Assembly (NCBI GenBank): GCA_964454445.1
Contig: CAYVTD010000007.1
Span: 12,932 to 76,931, forward strand
Source of the DNA: CAYVTD01 sp964454445
GTDB taxonomy: Bacteria > Bacteroidota > Ignavibacteria > Kapaibacteriales > UBA2268
Length of the DNA stretch: 64,000 nucleotides
Reading direction: 5' to 3'
Shown: piece after piece, positions 19,041 through 28,578 of the stretch
Layout of the letters: each line of letters starts with the position of its first letter
How positions within the stretch are numbered: position 1 is the first letter of the stretch
Notes under the pieces: model-generated
The model's input: the letters and a program-made list of their open reading frames with translations, nothing else
The model's database searches: none
Told to the model about the DNA's origin: nothing
Translations under genes and position numbers: made by a program

Positions 19041-20588
19041 TTATTTTCCTATAAACATCAAAACAGAGCTTTTCGCCCAATTTACTATTGGAGTGTAATA
19101 AATACCGAAAAGGAGAGTGGGAATGGCAAGAAGATAAGCAATAACATAAACTCCCATCGAGAAATGCAATTCTGGCTTTTTAGAGTCAACATCGCGAAGA
19201 TACATATTGCGGAAAATTTTGACATAGTAGAAAAGCGACACGACACTATTTAAAATTCCGACAACAGCAAGCCATATCCATTGATCACCCGCTTTTAAAA
19301 CCGCCATAAACAAGAACAATTTTCCGATAAATCCTGCAGTTGGAGGCAAGCCAGTCAAAGAAATCAAGAAAATGACCATCATAGCACTAAGAACTGGTGC
19401 GCGGTAGCCAAGACCATAATAATCCTCGATATTCTCGCTTCCAATTTTGTTTGCTATGAGCATTACAAAATAAAAAGCACCAAGATTCATTATCAGATAG
19501 AAAAAGAAATAAATCATAACAGCGGTGAAACCTGCCGAAGTCATAACCACTACGCCCATAAGAAGATAGCCTGCGTGGGCGATACTCGAATAAGCTAGCA
19601 AGCGCTTCACATTTTTTTGCCAAATAGCAGTTATATTGCCCAAAGTCATTGTTAAAACAGAAAAGACTGCCAGAATAAAGTTCCAATCAATCTGGTGAAT
19701 TGTTGTCCAAATATGTTCGGAATTATACAATTGAGAATCAATGAAGACAGTCTTAACAAAACGCATTAAAATAGCAAAACCGGCAGCTTTAGAGGCGATA
19801 GAAAGAAAAGCTGTGATTGTAACAGGCGCACCTTCATATACATCAGGAGTCCAAAAGTGGAAAGGAACCATCGAAATTTTAAATCCAATGCCTGCCAAGA
19901 TCATGAAACCAGACATAACAAGAGCAAACAAAGAAACATTACCGTTCATTAATGCCTGATTAATTTCCATAAAATTAAACGAGCCAGTCAGACCATAAAG
20001 AATGGATATACCATATATCATAATACCTGATGAAGCTGCACCATAGATGACATATTTTAAAGAAGCCTCGCTAGCGCGCTTGATTTCCTTTGTGAAACCG
20101 GCAAGTACATAAGAAGACATGCTCATGGTTTCGATTGCCAAATACATCATCACCAAGTTAGTAGCAGAGCTAAGCAGGAACATACCGAAAGTCATTCCAA
20201 TTATTATAGTAAAGTATTCGCCGAGCCGTCTGTTTTCTTTATATAATTCGTCGGAATAGAATGACATAAAAGTAACAACAAGAGAAGCCAAAAGAATCAA
20301 CAGCTTAAAGAAACGAGAAAAAGGATCGGCAGCAACAATATTTGAAAAAATACCTATATTGGCTGTGCATTGCTGACTACATATCAGAAAATAACCTGTA
20401 ACAAGAAAACCGACAACTGCAGTCCATCCGGCAATATTTTTTGATTTTTTAAAAATAAGGTCGAGCAAGATGGCAAGCACGAAAGTAACTACCAACACTA
20501 TTTCAGGTATGAATATCGCCAAACTCTTCCCAATTTCAGAAGGCATCTGTTCTATCGGCACAATAAGATCTATCGGTATCATAAGCAT
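19041..20588 (-). CDS. nuoN: NADH-quinone oxidoreductase subunit N
   Basis: 515 aa with about 14 hydrophobic helices, an antiporter-like proton-pumping subunit of complex I. Family blocks visible include YLAIETMSMSSYVLAGF, the key charged segment FKISMVPFHFWTPDVYEGAP, NVKRLLAYSSIAHAGYLLMG and SLTGLPPTAGFIGK. It is the last gene of the nuo operon, 43 nt after nuoM. The operon ends at the bidirectional terminator at 18985-19020. Confidence 0.97.
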   Translation of the reverse strand: MLMIPIDLIVPIEQMPSEIGKSLAIFIPEIVLVVTFVLAILLDLIFKKSKNIAGWTAVVGFLVTGYFLICSQQCTANIGIFSNIVAADPFSRFFKLLILLASLVVTFMSFYSDELYKENRRLGEYFTIIIGMTFGMFLLSSATNLVMMYLAIETMSMSSYVLAGFTKEIKRASEASLKYVIYGAASSGIMIYGISILYGLTGSFNFMEINQALMNGNVSLFALVMSGFMILAGIGFKISMVPFHFWTPDVYEGAPVTITAFLSIASKAAGFAILMRFVKTVFIDSQLYNSEHIWTTIHQIDWNFILAVFSVLTMTLGNITAIWQKNVKRLLAYSSIAHAGYLLMGVVVMTSAGFTAVMIYFFFYLIMNLGAFYFVMLIANKIGSENIEDYYGLGYRAPVLSAMMVIFLISLTGLPPTAGFIGKLFLFMAVLKAGDQWIWLAVVGILNSVVSLFYYVKIFRNMYLRDVDSKKPELHFSMGVYVIAYLLAIPTLLFGIYYTPIVNWAKSSVLMFIGK

Positions 20589-20631
20589 TATTATTTTTTG
20601 TTAATTATCCTAATTACAATTCAAAAACAAC

Positions 20632-22263
20632 TTACATTCCGGCAAAATGCCCTGAAACTTTCACAAAATCGATTAGATGATTAACCGAAGTAGTCATAAG
20701 TCCAACAACTGGATTTGGGTTAATGCCAAGATAAATAACAACAAAAGCCAGAGGCAGCAAGGCAGATAGCTCTAAAGCATTTACATCATCATTTTTATAT
20801 AACTTCTTAGTTGGATCCCAAGGTCCGCTCCAACGATCGGGTAATTTCCCAAGAAAAACTTTTTGCAAAGCCCATAGCATATAGCCGGCACCGATGATAA
20901 TACCCGAAACAGAGATAATAGTATAAACTGGATACGATTTGAAGGCACCGACAAATACAAGAATTTCAGAGATAAAGCCGCTCATACCGGGCAAACCGAT
21001 TGCTGCAAAAAAAGCGATTGTCATTATTCCTGTATAAATTGGCATTTTGTTTGCAAGTCCGCCGAAGTCATCTAAGCCTCTCGTATGAGAGCGATCGTAA
21101 ATAACTCCGACAATCATAAAGAGCATTGCTGTGATTGTGCCGTGATTGAACATTTGAAAGATTGCCCCGACCATTCCTTCGGTCTGCATCGATGCCATTC
21201 CAAGCACTACATATCCCATGTGTGAAACAGATGAATAGGCTATCAGCTTTTTGAAATCTCTTTTACCAACTTTAAACTGGCCAAGCGCACACAATCCGCC
21301 ATAAACGATTGACACCATACCGACGATTGCTATAAAGTCTTGGAAATATTTAACGGCATCTGGGAAAATGGGCCAGCTAATTCTAAGCATTCCATAAGTA
21401 CCCATTTTCAAAAGGACGCCTGCAAGTATGACGCTGATTGGTGTCGGTGCCTCGACGTGTGCATCGGGTAACCAAGTGTGGAACGGCACTGATGGCACTT
21501 TGATGGCAAAACCAACAAATAAAGCCATAAAAGCTATATATCTCCACGTAGTTCCAGCTCCATAAAGTATTGAATCAGGAGAATATTTTGATGGGTCCAT
21601 CATATCGAGCATATTGAAAGAGCCAACGCCGAAATAGAGAGCTATTATTACCAGCAGCATGAAAACCGAGCCAAATAAAGTATATAGGAAGAACTTTATT
21701 GCCGCATATTCCTTGCGGGGACCGCCCCAAATACCTATTAAAAAATACATAGGTAGCAACATCAATTCCCAAAACACATAAAAAAGGACGAAATCGAGAG
21801 AAACGAAAACACCCATCATACCTGCATCGAGCAAAAGATACATTGCAAAGTAACCTTTCACTGCCTTTTTTATGTTGAATGATGCCAAAGAGGCAACAAA
21901 ACAGATAAGTGCCGTTAATAGCACCATCGGGGCGCTTAAGCCGTCAATTCCGACAAAATAGTCGATTCTTACATCTCCAAACAGTGGCAGATTGGATACA
22001 TCTATCCAGCGAACCCGCTCGACAAATTGCATCCCATCGATACTGTTCACCCCCGCCAAGGTCTTATCGAAGTTCGTAAATATCCATATTGCAAGTATTA
22101 ATTGCAAGAATGTAAAAAAAACGGTACCCCATCTAAAAAGCTGAATGGAAGTAGCTTTGCTTATATCATCTTTCCCAGATGGGATAAGAATAATGATAAC
22201 CATTCCAAGTATAGGTAAAAATGTTATCCAAGTAAGAGGCCCTGCACCTAATATTTCTGACAT
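20632..22263 (-). CDS. nuoM: NADH-quinone oxidoreductase subunit M
   Basis: 543 aa. The ATG at 22263 is preferred over an upstream TTG because GGAGG sits 5 nt before it. About 14 transmembrane helices are predicted. The antiporter-family hallmarks are present: FWELMLLPMYFLIGIWGG, with the Glu of the proton channel; KVPSVPFHTWLPDAHVEAPTP; and LIAYSSVSHMGYVVLG. It is the second antiporter-like pump of the membrane arm of complex I, 63 nt downstream of nuoL. Confidence 0.97.
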   Translation of the reverse strand: MSEILGAGPLTWITFLPILGMVIIILIPSGKDDISKATSIQLFRWGTVFFTFLQLILAIWIFTNFDKTLAGVNSIDGMQFVERVRWIDVSNLPLFGDVRIDYFVGIDGLSAPMVLLTALICFVASLASFNIKKAVKGYFAMYLLLDAGMMGVFVSLDFVLFYVFWELMLLPMYFLIGIWGGPRKEYAAIKFFLYTLFGSVFMLLVIIALYFGVGSFNMLDMMDPSKYSPDSILYGAGTTWRYIAFMALFVGFAIKVPSVPFHTWLPDAHVEAPTPISVILAGVLLKMGTYGMLRISWPIFPDAVKYFQDFIAIVGMVSIVYGGLCALGQFKVGKRDFKKLIAYSSVSHMGYVVLGMASMQTEGMVGAIFQMFNHGTITAMLFMIVGVIYDRSHTRGLDDFGGLANKMPIYTGIMTIAFFAAIGLPGMSGFISEILVFVGAFKSYPVYTIISVSGIIIGAGYMLWALQKVFLGKLPDRWSGPWDPTKKLYKNDDVNALELSALLPLAFVVIYLGINPNPVVGLMTTSVNHLIDFVKVSGHFAGM

Positions 22264-22326
22264 CAATCCTCCGGATCAAATTTATTTATTTAACAATTTA
22301 ATTTCTTTATATCAAGCATAATACGT

Positions 22327-24510
22327 TTATACAAATACATATACTAACACCATTATGCCAACAATGACCATAACAAGATAAGTCTGTACGCGTCCCGTTT
22401 GAGTTTTTCTCAGCACAGCACCAAAGAAACCAGTAATATTTGCAACGAGGTTAACAATGCCGTCGATAACGATATTATCAAAATGACCTATAAAATAAGC
22501 AAGCCCACGAGTCAATGTTGCTGAAAGATTAACAGCTCCATCAATAAATGTATTGTCGAACCAGGCAAGGAATTTGCCTCCATATACAAATAGATTTATT
22601 GCAGTTTTATCGTAAAGCTCGTCGAAATACCATTTATTATATGAAAATTTATATAAAGGATACAATTGCTTGCCAATAGCTTTTGCATTGAAAACCTTGA
22701 ATTGCCAAAGCAAAAACGCACCCAAAATGCCTAACGAAGCAATCAACAATGAAAGAATCATAGCCGGCACGTGTGCATGATGCACTTCTTCTTCATATTT
22801 ATTTAAATAATGGTGAGTATCGTGTTCGGCTTTTCGATTTAACTCAAAGCCCGGTCGATTTAACTCAAAACCCGGTCGATTTAACTCAAAGCCCGGTTTA
22901 TGTTCAGCCGGCATTTGGTCGTAATGCACAAGGAAGTCCCATTGATATTGTGCAGGAACTGCTGTTTTTGGAGCGGGCATTTTATCGTAATACCAACCGG
23001 CATGAGCATCAAATGGATTAGGTGAATACAAGAACCATACCGATAAAGCACTAAGCAAAATAAGAGGTATAAGAATTGCGTAATTGTTTTCTTTTGTATG
23101 AGCTGCAATATCATTTTTTGGTTTGCCGTGGAAAGAAACTATGGTCAATCGGAACATATAGAAAGCGGTCATTCCTGCCGAAGCAAAACCTGCAATAGGA
23201 ATAAGCCAATGACCTGTTAAATGTGCAAACGCGAGTGTGCCTGCAAGTATGCTGTCTTTGCTTAAGAAGCCAGATGTAAACGGCACTCCGGACAGAGCAA
23301 GAGTAACGAATAAAAATGTTATGTATGTCAATGGCATTGTTTTTCGCAAGCCGCCCATATTGTTGATGTTTTGTGGGTCCATTGTATGGTTGTGTGCGTG
23401 GTGCATGGAATGGTGCATAGCGTGTATAACAGAGCCAGAAGCAAGGAACAAGCATGCTTTGAACCAGGCATGAGTCATTAAATGGAAAAAGCCTGTTGCC
23501 CAAGCTCCGACACCGAGCGCCATAATCATATATCCAAGTTGGCTGACAGTTGAATATGCCAATACGCGTTTGAAGTCGTTTTGAGTGATGGCTATGGTCG
23601 CAGACATAAATGCTGTAATAGCTCCCACATAAGCAATGAATAGCAAAGCATCGGCAGAAAACATTGGGAAAACACGAGCAACCATGTAAACACCAGCGGC
23701 GACCATCGTTGCGGCGTGTATCAATGCTGAAACCGGTGTTGGACCTTCCATAGCATCTGGCAACCATACATGCAAGGGAAATTGTGCCGATTTGCCGATA
23801 GCTCCACAAAATATCATTATACCTGCAGCAGTTAAAATTGCTGGACTGTTGAAAGGTATATGACCCGTTGACATTCCGGCAAAGATATCGTCAAACATAA
23901 ACGAGCCATAAGTAAAGAATAGTATTAAAATGCCGATAAAGAATCCAAAATCGCCTATTCTGTTAGTAATAAATGCTTTTTTTCCTGCATCAGCAGCAGA
24001 ATCCTTTTCATACCAAAAACCTATTAAAAGATATGAACTAATGCCGACAAGCTCCCAGAACACATACATAAAGAAAAAGTTATTGGCTATGACTATGCCC
24101 AGCATCGAAAATGTAAACAATCCAAGGTAAGAAAAGAATCTCCCATAGCGAACATCACCACGCATATATTCAGTTGAAAACAAATGTACCAGGAAACTGA
24201 TCACCGTTACAACCAATAGCATTAACGCGGCAAGATTGTCTATGCCGATTCCGACTGTTAGTTTGTAGGTGCCGAGATTAATCCACTCGAACTTCGTTTG
24301 CACATAATTAACCGGGAAAGTGTCGGTAAATACTTTATAATATGCTATAAAACAAGCAAACAAAAGATCTATTCCAAGTACAGCGGTGCCGATAATGCCG
24401 CTTTTTCTACCCAACCGTTTGCCATAAAGCAAATTGATAATAAAGCTTGTCAGCGGAAAGACCAAAATAAAAACCGCCAAAGAAAGCAAAGTATCCTGTG
24501 TCATAGTCAT
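22327..24510 (-). CDS. nuoL: NADH-quinone oxidoreductase subunit L, with internal heptapeptide repeat
   Basis: 727 aa, somewhat longer than the roughly 610-660 aa of many NuoL proteins. It is the distal proton pump, with a C-terminal lateral helix. Hallmarks are FWELVGISSYLLIGFWYEK, KSAQFPLHVWLPDAMEGPTPVSALIHAATMV (read here in pieces) and RVLAYSTVSQLGYMIMALG. A histidine-rich stretch (HAMHHSMHHAHNHT) follows the core. Near residues 538-559 the heptapeptide PGFELNR occurs three times in tandem, encoded by three 21-bp repeats, in a soluble loop before the last helices. Reading frame and flanking helices are intact, so the repeat appears tolerated. Confidence 0.97.
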   Translation of the reverse strand: MTMTQDTLLSLAVFILVFPLTSFIINLLYGKRLGRKSGIIGTAVLGIDLLFACFIAYYKVFTDTFPVNYVQTKFEWINLGTYKLTVGIGIDNLAALMLLVVTVISFLVHLFSTEYMRGDVRYGRFFSYLGLFTFSMLGIVIANNFFFMYVFWELVGISSYLLIGFWYEKDSAADAGKKAFITNRIGDFGFFIGILILFFTYGSFMFDDIFAGMSTGHIPFNSPAILTAAGIMIFCGAIGKSAQFPLHVWLPDAMEGPTPVSALIHAATMVAAGVYMVARVFPMFSADALLFIAYVGAITAFMSATIAITQNDFKRVLAYSTVSQLGYMIMALGVGAWATGFFHLMTHAWFKACLFLASGSVIHAMHHSMHHAHNHTMDPQNINNMGGLRKTMPLTYITFLFVTLALSGVPFTSGFLSKDSILAGTLAFAHLTGHWLIPIAGFASAGMTAFYMFRLTIVSFHGKPKNDIAAHTKENNYAILIPLILLSALSVWFLYSPNPFDAHAGWYYDKMPAPKTAVPAQYQWDFLVHYDQMPAEHKPGFELNRPGFELNRPGFELNRKAEHDTHHYLNKYEEEVHHAHVPAMILSLLIASLGILGAFLLWQFKVFNAKAIGKQLYPLYKFSYNKWYFDELYDKTAINLFVYGGKFLAWFDNTFIDGAVNLSATLTRGLAYFIGHFDNIVIDGIVNLVANITGFFGAVLRKTQTGRVQTYLVMVIVGIMVLVYVFV
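22835..22897. repeat. Three tandem 21-bp repeats inside nuoL
   Basis: The units at 22835-22855, 22856-22876 and 22877-22897 are identical except for one A/G difference in the second. Each encodes the heptapeptide PGFELNR on the minus strand, so expansion or contraction keeps the nuoL frame. Confidence 0.95.
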
Positions 24511-24564
24511 TTATTTCCGAATTAATGATTTTTTCAAATTATAAGCATATAATTAATCAAATAA

Positions 24565-24873
24565 TTACTCTTTCAAGCTATCAATTTCGTCCACGTTAAC
24601 GTGCTTGAAGTTCTGGTAAATATTAACAATAATAGCAAGCGCAACAGCCGTTTCAGCGGCAGCGAGAATAATGACAAACATTGCAGCTATATGCCCTTGG
24701 AAATTCAAGCCGCCAAATCTCGAAAAAGCAATGAAATTGATATTGGCAGCGTTTAAAATCAGTTCGACACCCATTAGCACAAGGATTGCGTTTTTCCTTG
24801 CTATAACTGCATAAAGCCCCATCGAAAACAAGATGGCACTTATTATCAGGTATTCGTTTAGTCCGACATTCAT
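24565..24873 (-). CDS. nuoK: NADH-quinone oxidoreductase subunit K
   Basis: 102 aa, the typical NuoK size, with three transmembrane helices. The conserved second-helix segment ILVLMGVELILNAANINFIAF contains the Glu needed for proton translocation. A further Glu occurs in AAETAVALAI of the third helix. AGGAT lies about 7 nt before the ATG. It follows nuoJ by 20 nt, and 54 nt separate it from nuoL. Confidence 0.97.
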   Translation of the reverse strand: MNVGLNEYLIISAILFSMGLYAVIARKNAILVLMGVELILNAANINFIAFSRFGGLNFQGHIAAMFVIILAAAETAVALAIIVNIYQNFKHVNVDEIDSLKE

Positions 24874-24893
24874 ATCAATATCCTGTTAAAAAT

Positions 24894-25442
24894 TTATAAT
24901 TTCCATGGTTTTTTGCCCTGAAGATCCTTCGATATGTCCTTGCGGTCTCGTCTTACTATCAATGCTGCGCCAATGAAGGCAATAAGCAACAGAACGCCTG
25001 CAACTTCAAAAGCAAGCAGATAATCGGTTAAAAGGAGAGTACCCAAGGGCTTGATGGTCGAAGAGACAGGGATAACATCTTTCATTATGAAGCTCGCATT
25101 GCTAAACATTATTATTAGTGTTATAGCAACAAGAGCACAAGCAAGTCCACCGACAATCAAAGAAGATTTTGAACGCGAACCGCTCGATATGTTTATGTCG
25201 CTAATCCTTTGAGTCATCATAACTGCAAAGATGATAAGTATCAATATACCGCCGATATAGACCATTATTTGTGTAATGGCTATAAAATCGGCAAGGAGCA
25301 AGACATAAAAGCCAGCGACTCCAAACAAGGTAAATAGCAGCGCAAAAGCCGAGTGTATCAGCTTTTTCGAAAATACAACTACTGCCGCCGAGCCAAGAAT
25401 GACTACGGCAAACAAGTAAAATACTATATTTGTAAGTTCCAT
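24894..25442 (-). CDS. nuoJ: NADH-quinone oxidoreductase subunit J
   Basis: 182 aa with five predicted transmembrane helices. The typical NuoJ core is seen in the block ADFIAITQIMVYIGGILILIIF (in two parts), where the pi-bulge helix TM3 lies. The C-terminus is charged and cytoplasmic (VRRDRKDISKDLQGKKP). It belongs to the nuo operon between nuoI (15 nt upstream) and nuoK. Confidence 0.95.
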   Translation of the reverse strand: MELTNIVFYLFAVVILGSAAVVVFSKKLIHSAFALLFTLFGVAGFYVLLLADFIAITQIMVYIGGILILIIFAVMMTQRISDINISSGSRSKSSLIVGGLACALVAITLIIMFSNASFIMKDVIPVSSTIKPLGTLLLTDYLLAFEVAGVLLLIAFIGAALIVRRDRKDISKDLQGKKPWKL

Positions 25443-25457
25443 AAATAACTCGAATAA

Positions 25458-26099
25458 TTATTTTTTATCGTTAGGTTCCGTTTTAGTTTCTAATTTTGCA
25501 GCGGCAGCTTTTGGCTCTGGTTTAGTATCAGATTTTGCTGCAGCGGCGGCTTTTGCTTTCTCTTCAGCTTCCTTTTTCTTTTTCTCTACAAGGAATGCTT
25601 TGTACATTTCTTCTTTTGATTTTCCCTCTTCAGGTGTCATTATGCTAAATGTATAAAGCAAACTGTTTCTATCATAAGTTGAATATTCAAATTCGTTTGT
25701 CATATAAATTGCCTCTGTAGGGCAAGGCTCGACACAAAGAGCGCAGAAACAGCATTTTGCAAAGTCTATCTGGAAATTCGTAACCCAAAGTCCTCTTTTA
25801 TCGCCATTTTTCAATGGTTTTGTATCTGGATCACCGGGAGTTACTTTAACTGTATCAACTGTTATGCAACCAACAGGGCAAGCCCTGACACAGCCATTGC
25901 AACCATTGCACAAATCTATGTCGAGAAAGAGCCGGTTTCTTGCATTTTCAGGCATCTTGTCGTCGCTTGCTTTTACAGTTGGATGCACATTAGGATATTG
26001 GACTGTAACGTTTTTTCGGAACATGTGGTCTATCGTTATCTTCATTCCGATTAGTACAGTATAGATTCCAAGCCAAATATTTTTAAAGTATGTTACCAT
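25458..26099 (-). CDS. nuoI: NADH-quinone oxidoreductase subunit I (two 4Fe-4S clusters) with charged Ala/Lys tail
   Basis: 213 aa. It carries clusters N6a and N6b between NuoB and the peripheral arm. Both ferredoxin motifs are intact: CNGCNGCVRACPVGC near residues 63-77 and CCFCALCVEPCPTEA near 115-130. The N-terminus is an amphipathic membrane-associating helix. After about residue 170 comes a 40-residue tail of alternating Ala, Lys, Glu and Pro that is not part of the NuoI fold and is probably a disordered extension. It sits between nuoH and nuoJ as in canonical operons. Confidence 0.96.
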   Translation of the reverse strand: MVTYFKNIWLGIYTVLIGMKITIDHMFRKNVTVQYPNVHPTVKASDDKMPENARNRLFLDIDLCNGCNGCVRACPVGCITVDTVKVTPGDPDTKPLKNGDKRGLWVTNFQIDFAKCCFCALCVEPCPTEAIYMTNEFEYSTYDRNSLLYTFSIMTPEEGKSKEEMYKAFLVEKKKKEAEEKAKAAAAAKSDTKPEPKAAAAKLETKTEPNDKK

Positions 26100-26143
26100 A
26101 TCTATAAATTCTCCGTAATTTCACAATAAAAACAAGTAAATCT

Positions 26144-27208
26144 TTATTTCAATAGAGCCCAAAGGGATATAGCAAAGAAACAAATAAAGGACATCGGCAC
26201 CAGCACTTTCCAGCCGAGATACATCAGTTGGTCAACTCTTAATCTTGGCAAGGTCCAGCGAAGCCAAATCTGCAAAAACACAAAAAAGAACGATTTGCCT
26301 ACAAACCAAAAAACGTCCCAGAACCAATGATTGCCAAGAAAACTACCAAATGGTGAGTTCCAGCCACCAAAAAACAAAATAGTTATAAGTGCCGAAACCA
26401 CAAACATATTAGCATATTCGGCAAAGAAAAACATTGCGAATTTCATACCACTATATTCAGTATGATAGCCCGCTACAAGTTCCGATTCACCTTCAGGAAT
26501 ATCGAAAGGAGTTCTGTTAGTTTCGGCAAGTGTAGATATCAAATAAATCAAAAATAATCCAAAAGTAAATGGCAATAGAATTAATTTAGCTAAAGAACCA
26601 TGTCCCCCGAAAATAAACCAATTCCAAAGCGAACCTGATTGCTCGACATTGATTGTTTGCAAATTCAGGCTGCCAGCCAGAACAGCTATTGTTAATATTG
26701 CCACTGCCGCCGGAATTTCATAACTGATTATCTGTGCAACGCTCCTAAGAGCTCCTAAAAGAGAATATTTATTATTGGATGCCCAGCCGCCCATTACTAT
26801 GCCAATAGAGGCTAAAGAGCCGACTGCAAAAATATAGAATAAACCAAGATCGATAGCAGCAGGTGCGAAATAACGGCTGAAAGGAATTACTGCAAAGGCA
26901 GCATAAGCTCCAGTAAAAATTAAAAATGGTGCCATATTAAACAGCGTTTTGTCGGCTTTGTCGGGAGTTATATCTTCTTTTTGTAAAAGTTTAACGACTT
27001 CTGCAAGCGGCTGAATAATGCCCCAAGGTCCTGTTCTCATAGGTCCGAGTCGTTCTTGGATAAATGCAGAAAATTTCAATTCACCAAGGATTGCTACCAG
27101 AGCATAGATCAGCAAAAAAATCAATGGAGCTATAGAAACTACAATTATCGGCACTAAATCAGTGTTAAATGCAGCTAAAAGCCATCCATATAAATTTGTT
27201 TCCGGCAT
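26144..27208 (-). CDS. nuoH: NADH-quinone oxidoreductase subunit H
   Basis: 354 aa with eight or nine transmembrane helices. It forms the quinone-access channel and connects the peripheral and membrane arms. NuoH blocks are clear: QERLGPMRTGPWGIIQPLAEVVKLLQKED, in two runs; the acidic loop segment AETNRTPFDIPEGESELVAGYHTEYSGM with its conserved Glu residues; and a C-terminal PRLRVDQLMYLGWKVLVP. It lies 79 nt downstream of nuoD. Confidence 0.97.
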   Translation of the reverse strand: MPETNLYGWLLAAFNTDLVPIIVVSIAPLIFLLIYALVAILGELKFSAFIQERLGPMRTGPWGIIQPLAEVVKLLQKEDITPDKADKTLFNMAPFLIFTGAYAAFAVIPFSRYFAPAAIDLGLFYIFAVGSLASIGIVMGGWASNNKYSLLGALRSVAQIISYEIPAAVAILTIAVLAGSLNLQTINVEQSGSLWNWFIFGGHGSLAKLILLPFTFGLFLIYLISTLAETNRTPFDIPEGESELVAGYHTEYSGMKFAMFFFAEYANMFVVSALITILFFGGWNSPFGSFLGNHWFWDVFWFVGKSFFFVFLQIWLRWTLPRLRVDQLMYLGWKVLVPMSFICFFAISLWALLK

Positions 27209-27287
27209 AATATATTTATAATGTTAGTTTTTAAAATCAATTTCAATTAAAAAAGAACTTCTTTTTTATCGCTTTAAACAGTTTTCG

Positions 27288-28439
27288 CTATCTATCAACT
27301 TCGCCAAGCACAATATCGACACTGCCAAGTATCAAAATCAAATCAGCGAACATGTAACCCTTTGAGATTTCAGGTAAAACGGCAAGATTGACAAAACTTG
27401 TTGCCCTCGGTCGTACACGAATAGGATTATTCTTTCCATCGCTAATAATATAAAAACCAAGCTCGCCTTTCGGGCTTTCGGCACGCAAATAAATCTCACC
27501 TTTCGGAGGTCTTAATTTTTTAGGTATTGCTCCCCGAACATCTGTTGGAGCAGGCATTTGGTCAAGAGCTTGATCGATAATATCGCAACTCTCGTACATT
27601 TCGCGTAAACGGACAATATTTCTATCCCAACAATCGCCTACAGTGCCAACTTCGCCCTTGCCAACTTGAACATTAAAATCAAAACGATCGTAAATCGAGT
27701 ATGGTTCGACACGCCTTAAATCATAAGGGACACCAGAGCCGCGAAGCATTGGTCCGCTACAAGCATAGCTGAAACCTACGTCGGCAGGCAAAATGCCAAC
27801 ATTTGCAGTTCTGTCAATAAAAATTTTATTATAAATAAGCAGATCTTCGATTTCGCGGTTTGTCTCACGAATTATTTTTATTATGCGACGGACATCTTCC
27901 TTGAAAGTAGGATGCACATCGTGACTTAAACCACCAACCCAGAAATAATTATAAAGAAGACGCCCGCCTGATGCCTTCTCGAAAATTGTCAAGACCATTT
28001 CGCGATCGCGGAATAAGTAGAGAAAAGGCGTAAAAGCGCCAGCATCTAAACCGAATGTCGCAACAGCTATTTGATGGTTGGCAATACGATTGAGTTCAGC
28101 CATAATAACACGAATATATTCTACATATTCAGGGACTTTTACGTCCATCATTTTTTCAACAGCCATCACGTAGGGCCACTCGTTGTTCATCGAGCAGACA
28201 TAATCCATTCTATCGATATATGGAATTACCTGCTGATAAGTGCAATACTCGGCGTGTTTCTCAAAACAGCGGTGCAGATAACCTATATGTGGAATTACTT
28301 CAGTAACAACTTCACCGTCGAGTTCGACCTCGAGTCGAAGCACACCGTGTGTCGAAGGGTGCTGAGGTCCCACATTAAGTCGCATTCTGTCGGAATCTAT
28401 CCGGCTATATTCGATATCTACTTTTTGAATTTCATTCAC
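27288..28439 (-). CDS. nuoD: NADH-quinone oxidoreductase subunit D
   Basis: 383 aa, homologous to the large subunit of NiFe hydrogenases but without the nickel Cys ligands. With NuoB it forms the quinone-binding pocket. Landmarks are NVGPQHPSTHGVLR at the N-terminus with the quinone-site His, IGYLHRCFEK, YIDRMDYVCSMNNEWPY, GDCWDRN and a C-terminal ILGSVDIVLGEVDR. NuoC and NuoD are separate genes here, not fused as in E. coli. A 139-bp spacer with a hairpin repeat separates it from nuoC. Confidence 0.97.
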   Translation of the reverse strand: MNEIQKVDIEYSRIDSDRMRLNVGPQHPSTHGVLRLEVELDGEVVTEVIPHIGYLHRCFEKHAEYCTYQQVIPYIDRMDYVCSMNNEWPYVMAVEKMMDVKVPEYVEYIRVIMAELNRIANHQIAVATFGLDAGAFTPFLYLFRDREMVLTIFEKASGGRLLYNYFWVGGLSHDVHPTFKEDVRRIIKIIRETNREIEDLLIYNKIFIDRTANVGILPADVGFSYACSGPMLRGSGVPYDLRRVEPYSIYDRFDFNVQVGKGEVGTVGDCWDRNIVRLREMYESCDIIDQALDQMPAPTDVRGAIPKKLRPPKGEIYLRAESPKGELGFYIISDGKNNPIRVRPRATSFVNLAVLPEISKGYMFADLILILGSVDIVLGEVDR

Positions 28440-28487
28440 GTTAATATTACCTGTTAATTATAATTTATTTCAAATTTTCATTTCCCT

Positions 28488-28575
28488 TGTCCCATAATGA
28501 ATAAGGGAGTCGTTGTGTTCGATGAACTCACACAACGAAACTGTATTACCCACCTTGCTTGCAAGGGGGCAGGGG
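28488..28575. repeat. Hairpin-rich intergenic repeat between nuoC and nuoD
   Basis: It contains CTTGCTTGCAAGGGGG, related to the CTTGCAAG-G-run repeat at 40.7 kb, plus a perfect 9-bp inverted repeat (28510-28518 with 28530-28538, TCGTTGTGT/ACACAACGA). TCCCTT...AAGGGA at the left also pairs. It may act as an intra-operon attenuator or stability element; that is inference. Confidence 0.65.
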
Positions 28576-28578
28576 AGA

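Noticed and set aside
23111..23809. 232-aa ORF on the minus strand inside nuoL
   Set aside because: It is an alternative reading frame of nuoL on the same strand; its amino-acid composition is Arg/Cys/His/Ser-rich and shows no family pattern.
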